Source: Heracleum sosnowskyi (lineage: Eukaryota > Streptophyta > Magnoliopsida > Apiales > Apiaceae). From it: a stretch of 64,000 nucleotides of DNA. The position numbers and the translations under genes are program-made. The stretch covers positions 123,077,659-123,141,658 of the forward strand of contig CM061243.1 of assembly GCA_030848705.1 (NCBI GenBank). Direction: 5' to 3'. Below, one piece after another: positions 12,924 to 23,676 of the stretch (position 1 is its first letter; every line of letters begins with the position of its first letter). The notes beneath the pieces were generated by a model that saw nothing but the letters and a program-made list of their open reading frames with translations, had not been told where the DNA came from and did no database searches.

Positions 12924-14389
12924 TTACTGAACAACCGGCATTGTTACTAACTGATGATACATCTTTACTACCGGGTTGTCTACTGATCCTCCAACTAGGC
13001 CGACATTGTTACTAATGTTTGAAATTTGCAGCTTAATTTATGATATTTCATATTGTGATGTTTCGATTTTTAGATCTACATTATTTGGTTCATATTTTGT
13101 GAACATTATCATACAGCCATATGCAGTTTATAGTAATTAGTATGTATTGTTTTATGGGTTAAAATCTTGTAACCTTGGAAAGAATCATATATCATTTTAT
13201 AATTAAAAAGTCCTAAACAAAATGCCATTTAGATTAGTCCTGAAAGGATCCTTAAACTATTTCGAGATTTCTATGGGAATTTCGACCGAGTACAAGTTTG
13301 TAATATGTAACTTTTTTAAGATGACAGACACAAGTAAAGAAGGATGCTGGAGCAGGTGAAAACTAAACAAAGGTTTTCAGGAAAAGGGTAATCTAATATT
13401 CAGCATCTTCAAAATAGGAATCTTAATGGCTTGTTAACACTGACTATTATTTGGCATACTGACTTCTTGTATATAAGGCTCTGGAAGCATCGTTTGGTGA
13501 ATAGGTTCTCTCAGATGCTATACAAAGATGATTCATGTAACAATTTTCATTTTTCTGTCCTAGAGTGGTAGGCCTTGAATCATCAGGAACTGAAGATGGT
13601 TTTAGAAGATATTTATTTGAAAGATTGAGAAAACATTTAAAATGCTAGTAATTGTCGTTTTCTGAATTTGGGATTTTTTTTTTAATATGCTATAGTTGCA
13701 ATTTTCATCTTCAGTACTTCTACTAATCCAATCTTGCTAGTTGCTACCACCAAGCCACAGCTTGATTTGTATATTATATTTTACAGTTTGATTTTCTGAA
13801 AGTGTATAAGAAACATTTAAAGGGAACAGTCTACCAGACTCTCAAAGGTCCGAGTCACTCTGTGTCATTGTTTTCTTACTGCTAATTACTGTTAATTTCT
13901 GTGCCCAGAAATGTTGATGCAGAGCAGCAGAAATGCAGTATGCAGACAGCAGATTCCATTTTCCATTTTCAACAGTTGATTACTTGATTGTGAAGACTGA
14001 ACTCTGAAGACAGCAGATTCCATTTTCCATTTTCAATTTTTCAACAGTTGATTCCATTTTCAGCAGATTTCATTTTCCATTTTCATGTCAGTGATGAACT
14101 ATCAAGTTGTAGACTTTAAATTTGTAAAGACTAAAGTACTGCAACCAGTAATGTAGTCAGTAGTGCTGGTGCAAGTGTGAAGTGTGCAACACTGCAAGGC
14201 CAAGTCTGCAACTTTTAAATTTTAGTTCATTTTAATTTTTGCTTGGTAGTTGGTGCTTGAATGCTTATACTGAAATCTGAATAGTGAATGCTTGAACTGT
14301 TTGTCTTTTGATTTTTGAATGTTAATGGTTTGATAGTTGATATAATTACAGCTACAGATTTTTTGAGTTTCTGGCTTTTTGCAAAATAA
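12924..14389. other. 3' flank of the YrdC gene with short duplications
   Basis: No gene seen. Between 13945 and 14095 the phrase CAGCAGATTCCATTTTCCAT recurs three times with variation, a small degenerate minisatellite. Confidence 0.5.
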
Positions 14390-14558
14390 TTCGGTTCTTG
14401 GGACCGAACCGAATAAACCGAAAAATTTCGGTTCGGTTCGGTCCCGGTTCATGTAGTCATTTCGGTCCGGTTCGGTCCCAGAAAAATCAACATTTCGGTT
14501 TTCGGTTTTTTCGGTTCGGTCCCGGTTCTGGACCGAACCGACCGAATGCTCAGCCCTA
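14390..14558 (-). mobile_element. Probable hAT-type element end, GGTTCGGT-rich
   Basis: A dense array of GGTTCGGT/ACCGAACC motifs ends at 14558. On the minus strand the end reads TAGGGCTGAGCATTCGG, resembling plant hAT terminal inverted repeats followed by a subterminal GGTTCGGT array. I could not find the partner terminus upstream, so the element's size is unknown. It abuts the laccase fragment directly. Confidence 0.5.
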
Positions 14559-14567
14559 ACAGATGTC

Positions 14568-15190
14568 CTCTTTCCAGAACCAGTTGAATCAGCTGTTCGT
14601 CAATACCAGTTCAATGTAAGTCCAGTATTATGTTCTTGCTGGTTATCTATTTAATTTTTTTTATATAAATTTATTAGTTATTTAAGTATGCTTCACGATG
14701 CTAGGTTGTGATGAAAAATGTAACGAAGTTTTGTGTGACACAGTCCATTGTTACGGTCAATGGGAAGTTTCCAGGGCCTACGCTTTATGCAAGGGAAGGT
14801 GATACAGTGAATGTGACATCAGAAATTACAATGAGGGAACGCAACTGGCCTTTGAGAGAGAACGCCTTCAGAAATGGGTATTAAATTGTTGAATAAATTC
14901 TCTTTATACAATTTTGTACTAGTTGTAACCCATTTTTATCTTTCCCTATTTTGGTGATATCTAGTGCTGATGTAAGTGTGTTTTGTGCGACACAGTCCAT
15001 TGTTACTTTGGTTTTTCTTCCATATGCTGGTGAAATTACAATTTGTAACATCTTGCACAGCTAGGACTTAATCTTCTACTCATTGATTAGTAGAACTGAA
15101 TATTTGTAATTATTCAGGCATGGAGTGCGGCAGCTAAGAACAGGTTGGGCAGATAACCATCCATACCAAGTATGGCATTCCTACTTACAA
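14568..15190 (+). pseudogene. Laccase N-terminal fragment
   Basis: Laccases are secreted multicopper oxidases of lignin and flavonoid polymerisation. Three pieces in family order: the end of exon 1 (PEPVESAVRQYQFN, donor at 14620), exon 2 from 14705 (VVMKNVTKFCVTQSIVTVNG then KFPGPTLYAREGDTVNV) and the start of exon 3 at 15120 (HGVRQLRTGWAD). The signal-peptide start is missing, apparently cut off by the hAT-like end just upstream. Exon 2 loses laccase similarity after DTVNV, and frames close soon after TGWAD. All remaining copper-binding regions are absent. A 30-bp piece of exon 2 (GACACAGTCCATTGTTAC) recurs at 14989-15006, showing local rearrangement. Clearly non-functional as a laccase. 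Confidence 0.85.
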
Positions 15191-16799
15191 TTAATGTAGT
15201 TGTCAATGTTCTTACTAGCAATTTCTTTTACTACCATGGTCTTGTCAACGATATCATGCAGATAGAATCTGACCAGGTACCATTACCCAACTACAAAACC
15301 ACTGGAAGTAACGGCAGAGGATTCAACAAAACAATGAACAGAGGTATGTTTTCTTTCAATTAATAATCTGAACATAAATATCCATCTATAGATGGGACTG
15401 AGTTGTCTGTACTTCACTCACTGTCGAGGACATGTAAGACAACATATATAACATTTAGATCTTTTTACTAAGTTGCATTTCTTGGAATACTGTGACTAGC
15501 AGAGTCTAGCAAAACATGTACAAAATTTAACTTAGTTAGAGTTTGGCAAATTTAGGCCTGTTAACAAAAGCTTGTAATTCATCTAGAAATGCCTGTTAGT
15601 TTAGTGAAATCGAGTGCATTGCAGAAGTTCTGTGGGAGATACCGTAAATTACAGTATTATAGTCTACTGTGTCAAAATTATAGCATTTTTACCAGTAACA
15701 GATCCTTCCTAAGATAGAAACAAAGTGTATTTGTAGAAAGCGTGAACCTGATTATAATATCACACAAATCATTTCAAATACCTAAAAGACACACATGAAA
15801 TCTAATTTTACTAGTTTTAGATAACAATAAAATGCACATGATATTAAAATACAAATATCCGACTGTCACATATAAGTTAAAATACTTTAGCCGGTGCTAC
15901 TTGTCCTGATAAGGCTAACACATGCAGTTACCCTTATTTAATACAGATTCTCACATTCCTTTGTACTTCTTTCGATAATCCCAACCATATGCTCACAACA
16001 ACCCTAGTTGGATCTCAAAGTGTTTACATTATAGTAGTTATAAAGGTCTGCAGATATGTTTTATTTTCGTAAAGTCCCTCAACTTTTGAGAAAAATAGAA
16101 ATGTGCATTCCTCATATCTGACATACCGAAAACTATATGCTTACACTTTTAGGAGGTCAAAATATACATTATGTTCGAGAATTACAGAAACTAAACTACG
16201 ATGCTTTCTGTAGTATTCTGATGCCCTGATTCTTCTGTGACAGGCTTTTCAAGAACCTAAGGTTGTAGTGAAGTTGATACACAATGCAGGAGTTGGATGA
16301 CGTGTGCTAGGAGGCTGTCAAGTTATCTAGGACAAAATGTAAAGCATTTGGTTATGTTCGGTTATCCTTGAAGTAGTTTTTTTACTATCTAGATGATTGT
16401 TGCTGTGATTGGAGCATTTAGTAACTGATTTGGCTTTTGTTTGACAATGTAATTGAATTACTTCTGTGGTTGTTAGACAGTTGGGTAGATCTCGATCAGG
16501 TACCATGTGTTTAGAATGTCAGATGTATTTTATTTGGCATGTTTGCTAGTTGGTTATGCACAATGGTAACCTTGAATTGTAGCTATAAGCTTTTTTGTGA
16601 ATTCATCTTGAATTGAATTTGGTAATGATATATAGTAGTTAGCTTTGTGGTACAAGTTTGTTGAGTTTTTTGGTATATGTAGAATAGCTCGTTGGTAAGC
16701 AGGGACAATGCAATTAACATCACACACAACTGAAAAATGATTGTACATCAACTTCAATTTGATTTTAAATGCAAGATTGTACATCAACTTCAATTTGAA
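15191..16799. other. No recognised feature
   Basis: A short open stretch at 15172-15363 is not recognised. Otherwise AT-rich, without coding or repeat structure that I can support. It could be the interior of the CACTA remnant that ends at 17293. Confidence 0.4.
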
Positions 16800-17293
16800 A
16801 ACTGATGTTAAAAAGACAATTCAAGAACGGTTTTATAAATGAAACCAATATTAAAGGGACATTTTAATAACAATTTTTTTAAATTAGCCGATGTCTTTAA
16901 CTTATATTACATCGGCTCTTTGGACTAGCTGATGTCTGATATATGTTCTAACATCACACCTCTCACAGAACTGATGTTAATTCCCGTCTTAGACATCGTT
17001 TTTCTAAGCAAATCGATGTCAATATTTCTTTTCCACTTGGGTGTTATATGTTCAAGTGCCTCTAACCTTTATAACATATCAATATTCAAGTGGTAATAGT
17101 ATACATTTATGTTAAATTTGTTCTAGTGACATCAGAATTTAAAATGAAAACGATGTGTAAATACTCAATAGACATCAGTGAAAAACCGATGTCTAACGCT
17201 ATAGACTTTTAACATCACACGCGAAGACATCGGTCGAGTATTTAGAAAGACATCGGTTTTTAGCCGATGTCTATTGATATATTTCTAGTAGTG
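16800..17293 (-). mobile_element. CACTA element terminus with subterminal repeats (orphan end)
   Basis: On the minus strand the sequence begins CACTACTAGAAAT at 17293, a CACTA-type terminal repeat. Inward it is packed with direct and inverted copies of GACATCGG/CCGATGTC, the short subterminal motif array typical of CACTA elements. A possible 3-bp flank CTA follows at 17294. No matching CACTACTAGAAA start was found to the left, so the element is truncated or its other end has degenerated. No transposase seen. Confidence 0.75.
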
Positions 17294-17636
17294 CTAGCAA
17301 AGTTCTAAACAATAAACCAGAAGCATTTTTAAGCTTTCGGTACCAGGAAATTTCTAATCAAGAAACCATAAGCGTTCTTATGCTTTCTGAAAGCATAAAG
17401 CCATACACCAAACAGTTGAGAAATAGCACAAAGCCACAAAATATTTTTAAGATCAAGATAACCTCCAAAAAGTACTTCGGTAGAATCAAGATAACGGAGT
17501 TTAGTACTGATACATAATAGCATCCAACATCCTGAGTGCAAAAATCTAGAACGGATAGACAAATATTATATTGTGTAGCTTCCTCCCAACCAAATGATCC
17601 CTGCATAAACAAATTGTCAAGGCACGAGTTAATGGC
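17294..17636. other. Spacer between CACTA end and eEF2 pseudogene
   Basis: Contains a short imperfect internal duplication (two passages about AAGC/AAGCATAAG around 17330-17400). Minus-strand frames here are not recognised. The part next to 17637 may be 3' flank of the eEF2 copy. Confidence 0.3.
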
Positions 17637-18959
17637 TTACAGCTTGTCCTCATACTCGGATAGAGGTGTCATCTGCTGCTTCAAACCCTTCCTCCTCCGA
17701 ATATCAGCCACCAGTGTTGAAGCCTGGGTACCAGCCTCCAGTGGTTCGGATGACATCATGTCCCAGTGATCAAACACGCGTTGTGGGAAGGCCTGCCCTG
17801 ATGTAGAAGCTCTCAACTGACCCGAGAATCCAAACGACTCAATAACAGGGAGATAGGCCTTAATGTTATAGAGTGGTGTTCCAGGCCTCTGATTCAGAAA
17901 ACTGTAAATTCCACCAAGAGCTTGCCCGGGTGCTTGAATCTCGACCAGATACACAGGTTCCAGAAGTCGGGGTTTTGCAGTTAGTTGTGAAGCATAAATA
18001 ACCCTCCGAGCAGTTGGGATAACCTGGCCACCACCCCTGTGAATAGCATCAGCATGAAGTACATGCAAGTTTCATCAAGGGTTTTCCCATCAGCATCAGC
18101 TCCTTCTCATCAGATTTCATTGTTACGTTAAGTTTCTGCAGCATGGGCCAAAGCTTATCTTTCTGATCGTTCATGCAAGTGTTTATAATCTGCTTGATGG
18201 GTTCGTTACAGAATTGAACAAATCCACGCTTGCATGTAGCACTGCCAGTATATATGCTTAGTGGTCCACTTCTTCGTAGCTGGATCAAAGAAATTCTCAC
18301 CCCAGAGTCTTTCCATCATTTTAGACTCATCAACACCAAACTTTGAGGCATACATCTTAGCAAAGTTTGTCAGTGTAAAAGCCCAACCGTGTAAACCAGC
18401 TGAGAAAGCAACAGTACCTTTCTCTGGGTAGACCTAAACATCACCAAGAAGGGGATCTTCGTAGGTGGCCATGATGACATTAGCATTCTCGATAACTCTT
18501 TGAAATGTCTGGTATGCCTCCTCACCATCAACCTGTAGCTCAAGGAAACACCTGTCCATCTTGTTTACGGTCAAGACAGGACGTATCCTTTCTCCAAGGG
18601 CTTGTCTAAGAACAGTTTCTGTTTGGACACAAACACCTTCAATGCAATCAACAACAACAAGTGCACCATCCATGATACGTAAAGCTGCAGTAACCTCTGA
18701 CGAAAAGTCTACATGCCCAGGAGAGTCTATATATAAGATTGATCAGGTACTCATTCCCATCTCTCTCCCCTTTGTAGCTCTTCAAAGATTCATCTGTCAT
18801 CTCATAGTAAAGTGAGATTCCCGTTGACTTTATTGTAATACCACGCTCAGCTTCATCTGCTCGGGTATCAGTCATTCGGACATCACCAGCTACTTCTTGA
18901 GCAATGATACCAGCAGCAGCCACCAGAGAATCAGTAAGGGTGGACTTCCCTGTCAGCAA
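17637..18959 (-). pseudogene. Elongation factor 2 (eEF2), degenerate copy
   Basis: eEF2 is the GTPase that drives ribosomal translocation, normally about 843 aa. This copy starts at GKSTLTDSLVAAAG (P-loop, near 18955), preceded by an intact acceptor (CTGACAG|GGAAG) where plant eEF2 genes have an early intron. So it is a duplicated genomic fragment rather than a processed copy. Defects in order: the short first exon is missing; a 4-bp TATA insertion at about 18730 shifts the frame before DSPGH; an in-frame stop replaces a codon after EDPLLGDV (18434-18436); a frameshift at about 18250 precedes GSATCKRGFVQFC; and about 350 codons are deleted between KSDEKELM and LHADAIHRGGGQ. A short deletion also removes the KRGHVFEEM stretch. 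The C-terminus ends normally at SEYEDKL. Confidence 0.95.
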
Positions 18960-20099
18960 GAAGAAGTGTTACAATTGCAACCTCAAACTGATCATATATA
19001 AATATTCCAACAAAAATACTCATATGCTTTATCATTATGAGTCTAACCATATTCAATATTCTAGAAGTGAAAATAACTTTTAATTTTAGAATAAATAATT
19101 TCGATAAATATTTACAATGACATGTGACCGATACTACCACATTCCAACAAATTTTGGTACTAAATTTAGTACTAGATCTAGAGAAATTTGTTGATGAAAA
19201 ATGTGCAGATCATATCGAACTGAAGATGAGCCAAATGTAGCCCCTTCCCTTATATAAAACTTATTAGTTGAAATTTTAATTTATTAATTATAATTCATGA
19301 TAACATTTATTGGTTCTAATTTTTTATCAAGTTGCAAAAAGATAAAATATAAACTATCAAACTGAAGCAGTTCAAAACACTTGTGACCTGCAAGTGACTC
19401 AAGCAGTTCAACTGGTACACTGTAATTCACCACCTGGAGTAACCCAGGTTTCTGATCAGCAGCTCTAGCAATAGCATTTGCCACATTGCCATGGTTAGCC
19501 CTCCAACCTCGGATAAAACAATGGCTAATTGCTCGTACAACGTATTCGAACAAAGCATTTCCATCATGAAAGCTTGACGCCATTACAAAATGTTGTTTCA
19601 TAATTTAAATGCACAAGTAATTACACTGTAATTCACCACCTGGAGAAACCCATGGTGTCTCAGCAGCTCTACTTAAATGTTCAGCCGACACTATTTTGTT
19701 CCTCACTTAAATGTTCCATTCAGCAAGAAGCCTATATACTATATATGTTCACCAATATGCATCTTTTCATAGTATATTGTACAAGACCCGCCATATAATG
19801 GGTAGAAAGCAAAACAACTTTATAATTTACAATGAATGATAAATACTAAAATCTAATTTGGACATGATACATACAGTGAATAATCTGGAATCTGCAGGTG
19901 ATCGGTCATCAGGACGATAGTTCAGCCAGATCTGACAGCAGGGAACATTTCAGTTGGATAGACATGATTTCCTATATGGTTTTCAAGCGACACTTGCAAG
20001 TTGCAAGTATTGCAATCATCAGATGCTAGAGCAAAATAATTCATGTCTGTGGCATACGATATTAAAGTGCCAAGATGTCTAATTTCCACTTTTCCCCTT
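18960..20099. other. Spacer with an unrecognised open stretch and a local duplication
   Basis: A minus-strand frame at 19284-19601 includes NVANAIARAADQKPGLLQVV and VPVELLESLAGHKCFELLQF; it looks protein-like but I do not recognise it. A 45-50 bp part of it (CACTGTAATTCACCACCTGG on plus, 19419) recurs at 19626 with changes. The segment next to 20100 is probably the 3' UTR of the TPR gene. Confidence 0.35.
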
Positions 20100-22653
20100 T
20101 CACTTAACTTGTCGCACGCCAACAGTTCTCACCCGAAACCTATACTGAGGCTGAGATTCTTCTTCATCGTCATCATCCTCATCACTTGAGTCATCTTCAA
20201 CACTATCCCATCGCGAGTAATCAAGATTCGAATGTCCTTTTGGCTTTGGTATTGTTTGCCATCCTGCGGAATTTTGTTCAGCTGATTCCTTGAGGCTTTG
20301 ACTTTGAAGCGCGTCTTTTTCAACCTTCTGACAATGATTAGGAGATTGGAGAGCACTTTTTCCAGTCACGGTAGATCCATTTTCTTTACTTTCTATTCTT
20401 CCTACTACAGCATTTGCTTCTAATTCTCCTCCCAGATGCTCATCTTCTTTATCTTTTTCTTCTTGTCGTTGTTCTCGATCTTCTTCTACTTCTACTTCAT
20501 CTTCTTCCCATTTCTGTTCTTCTTCTGTGTCTTCATCCTCTTCTAGCTCCGTCTCAGCTTCGGGTATTGGTGCAAGAGACTTTCGTTGGGCAAAGAAAAC
20601 GTTTCAATTAATGTAAATAGAACACTAACAGCAATGACCCCAAAGGGTAACATTAAAATTATGTTCTACTCCATGATACTAAATTTGTTTTAACAACTCT
20701 TCAGAATATCACACTATGCTATTTGAATGTTTTTGAACATATTGTTGTACAAGCACGGATTACCAATTTTATAACCCCTAATACAGTACTGGCTAAGAAA
20801 TGAGCACCCATAAAGTAGCCAAGATCTAGATGCAAATTCCTGGAGTCAGGAGTTCTTATGATTTTGACATTTAGATAACACAGTACTTCTATTCTCTAGG
20901 TCAACTGAACCTACACTTATACACAAAAGGATCAAAGAGATAATTCTATATATAATTAGTTTGTATATCCTTTATTAGCCTTATTTAATGAATTCAAAAA
21001 CTTCAGATTTTACATATATTATTATGCCATGAATTCTTCAAATGAGAACTGATGCTTCTTTAGTCTAAAAGTGCCAATCTTGAATTTTTTATCTGTGTGG
21101 GGCAAGATATACTTTAAAAATCTAGTCCTTCAACATTTGCTAAAGATGACAAAACTACAAAGAGAACAGAGAATGTCAATAAACCTTAAAAGGCACAAAA
21201 CCATATTATCAGATGGAAAAGGGTAATACCATTTGTGTCTTCAAACGGGCTTGAAGGTTTTGATACACATCTGACTCCGGATTTAAATCAATAAGCCTAT
21301 TAACATCAAAAAGCGCTGCATGGTACTCCTTAAGGGTGACTAGAGTTTGAGCACGTAACATCAAAGCTCCAGTGTGATTGTAATCAAGCTCAAGCACTGA
21401 AGTACATTCATCTGCAGCCTAAAATCATAGAAGATTAAGCTACTAAGTTTGAAGAGTTTCCAAAGGATAGCACATACTGCTCTATTCAATTACAGTATGA
21501 ATCAATAACAAAATTTGGCGACATAAATATAGAAGATTAAGCTACTAAGTTTGAAGAGTTTCCAAAGGATAGCACATACTGCTCTATTCAATTACAGTAT
21601 GAATCAATAACAAAATTTGGCGACATAAATATAGACGCCGATAATTAAATATCTAATATAACTTATCAAATTCTTTACTCAAAATCTAAACAAATGATTC
21701 ACACCCTAAATCTGTGTTACTTATTCACAAGTTCCCTTCTAGTGAGTTAAAACGACATGTTTGGCATGGGGAACAAAGCTGGAATGACACAAAGACTAAT
21801 ACTCGTTCACTGTTCAGCTAATCAAGATCATCAATCAATGCAAAATTATAAATCTAGCTACACTAACTTAGCTGATCAAACAAACTCTAAGATAGATAAA
21901 CACATATTCATAAGTACTAGCAATTTCATTATTAAATTAAACCCGAAACTACATAATCCTTTTAATTCTGCCTAGCACCAGCTACAAACCTAGTAAAATT
22001 CCACACCCCACAATCACATTTTCGCCTTTCAAACCCCGAAAAAACTCAACCCCACAAATCAAACTCACTTCTTTCACCACCAACCCCCCCCCCCCCCCCC
22101 CCCCAATTTCTCAATTCAAACAATCAAGATCACAACTTTATCACAAACCCATCTCGAAACCAACAATCATAACAAAAAATACAACAATTTCATCATTACA
22201 TTAAACCCGAAACCACACAATCCTTTAATTCTGTCTAGCACCAGCTACAAACCTAGTAAAATTCCACAAACCAAGATCACATTTTCGCCTTCTAAACCCC
22301 AAAAACACTCAACCCCACCAATCAAAATCCTTTCTTTCACCCCCAAAACCCCCCATTTCTCAATTCAACCCATCAAGATCACAACTTTATCACAGACCCA
22401 TCTCAAAAACCAACAATCATAACAAAAAATACAACAATTTCAAGAAAAAAAAACAAGAAAATCAAGAAATGAAAAACCAAACCTTATGAAACCGATGAAG
22501 CTTAAGAAAACAAGCAGCACGATTACTATGAAGAGCAATCTTTTGAGGCTTAGACTTAGCCAAACAAAGCGCATCAGTATAAAACACAAGCGCTTCTTCA
22601 TATTTGCCTTCTCTGTACATCTGATGAGCTCGCTCTATCATGTTCATAGCCAT
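20100..22653 (-). CDS. Small TPR protein with acidic C-terminal half
   Basis: Exons on the minus strand: 22653-22483, 21418-21230 and 20579-20100, all phase 0, giving 279 aa. Residues 1-120 form three TPR-like helix pairs (ERAHQMYREGKYEEALVFYT, KIALHSNRAACFLKLHRF, GALMLRAQTLVTLKEYHAAL), a protein-docking fold. The second half is low-complexity and highly acidic, with runs of E/D near residues 135-165 and 240-255. It ends in a conserved block, WQTIPKPKGHSNLDYSRWD and QYRFRVRTVGV. The same architecture exists in a plant TPR-like family (Arabidopsis At1g56090 type) with no assigned function that I know of; a chaperone-adaptor role would be a guess. The acceptor of exon 3 (CGAAAG|TCT) is weak. 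Both introns contain tandem duplications listed separately. Confidence 0.85.
21427..21632. repeat. 102-bp tandem duplication in TPR gene intron 1
   Basis: Two consecutive copies starting ATAGAAGATTAAGCTACTAA at 21427 and 21529 are essentially identical, followed by the first bases of a third. The near-identity implies a recent event. Confidence 0.9.
21920..22445. repeat. About 260-bp tandem duplication with a C21 tract in TPR gene intron 1
   Basis: The segments 21920-22180 and 22181-22445 are diverged copies of one unit (landmarks AAACCCGAAAC, TCTAGCACCAGCTACAAACC, TCACATTTTCGCC). The first copy carries an uninterrupted run of 21 C (22084-22104) where the second has a short C6 run. The tract is G21 in the pre-mRNA. 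Confidence 0.85.
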
Positions 22654-23337
22654 CTATACATACAAAATGTTTGTATCTATCTTTATAATTTACAGAGATA
22701 CAAGTTTGACAGCTATGAAAGAGGATTTTAAGGGTGTTGAATTTTTATTATTATTTGATGTGATGGATTTAATTATAGAGAATAATAATAATTCATTTTG
22801 GGATTTAAATTTCAAATTGTATAAGTTCAAACTTCAAATTATTGGATTTGAATTTTATTTTTCTTTCGAGGAATTTGGGGTTGGGTCGATGACTGGGCCG
22901 GACTCTTTACAATCAGCCCGTATAGATAATATATGGTTACATTTTTTTTAGTCATCAGAATGATACGGTAATTGCGAGGTTACAAAATAAAAATTTTTGA
23001 TCGGAGAGATTCATATGAATTCACGCGGGTCCTTTTTATCAATTACGTAAGGATTTGTAAACAAATTTGGATATTTTTTGGGGAATATAGCATTTTTTTA
23101 AGTATAATATAATATCGAATTATTATCAAAATCGAAGATTCAAAACTGTATATGTAATGTGTATACAATTATAAAAACTCTTCAAGCGAATAAATTGTTA
23201 GTTTTATGATCATTGATCTTGACAGAAGCTGATGAAACAACTGTGTAAGAAAATTGCAAATTGTTACATGACTATGAAAATCTAGGAACAAAAAGTGCAA
23301 AAAAGATGCATCACAAAGAAGACTAGATCTTCTGTTT
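22654..23337. other. Spacer between the TPR gene promoter and the F-box gene 3' side
   Basis: Upstream region of the minus-strand TPR gene, with the 3' flank of the F-box gene at its low end... toward 23337. No gene or repeat recognised. Confidence 0.5.
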
Positions 23338-23475
23338 TCACATGGTGTTGTCCGCAAGTTGTGGTGGTGAAACTAAGCTCTCCACATAAGTATGCACACA
23401 AAGATGGTTATGGCAGAACAGATTCGTGAATTTGTTATCCTTGGGGTTGTATAATACTATGTTTCTGCTGTCACT
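23338..23475 (-). pseudogene. Displaced original C-terminus of the F-box gene
   Basis: Downstream of the MITE (minus strand) the frame continues with the residues expected at an F-box-associated protein end: DSRNIVLYNPKDNKF, TNLFCHNHL, then YVESLVSPP and a stop at 23338. Removing the MITE plus the short duplicated bases joins this piece in frame to the upstream ORF (LSDS followed by RNIVLYN). The piece is therefore the ancestral 3' end, now beyond a MITE-supplied stop codon and untranslated. Confidence 0.85.
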
Positions 23476-23676
23476 GCAGGGGCGTAGCCAATGTATTGGC
23501 AGCGGGGGCAATTAACCCCACTAAAATTATAAATTTTTTATAATTTATATGTAAAAAATTTCTAAATCTTCTTGTTTTAGTATTAAATTTTTTTTTTGAC
23601 CCCACTAAAAAAATATTTTTCTAGTACTATATTTCAATTTTGACCCCGGTAACTTATATTCCTGGCTACGCCCCTG
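23476..23676. mobile_element. hAT-like MITE inserted in an F-box coding sequence
   Basis: 201-bp element with perfect 14-bp terminal inverted repeats (CAGGGGCGTAGCCA and its complement). It is AT-rich inside, with subterminal ACCCCACTAAAA motifs in both halves. The flanks GCTGTCAC (23466-23473) and GCTGTCGG (23677-23684) match at 6 of 8 positions, with two extra bases next to the left terminus, consistent with a degraded 8-bp hAT target duplication. Confidence 0.88.

Noticed and set aside
14558..14568. Target duplication for the hAT-like end
   Set aside because: Partner terminus not found, so no duplication can be defined.
17358..17612. Two overlapping minus-strand frames next to the eEF2 copy
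   Set aside because: No recognisable protein features; short internal duplication explains the open frames.
20414..20611. 65-aa Leu-rich plus frame
   Set aside because: Antisense of the acidic Glu/Asp tract in exon 3 of the TPR gene.
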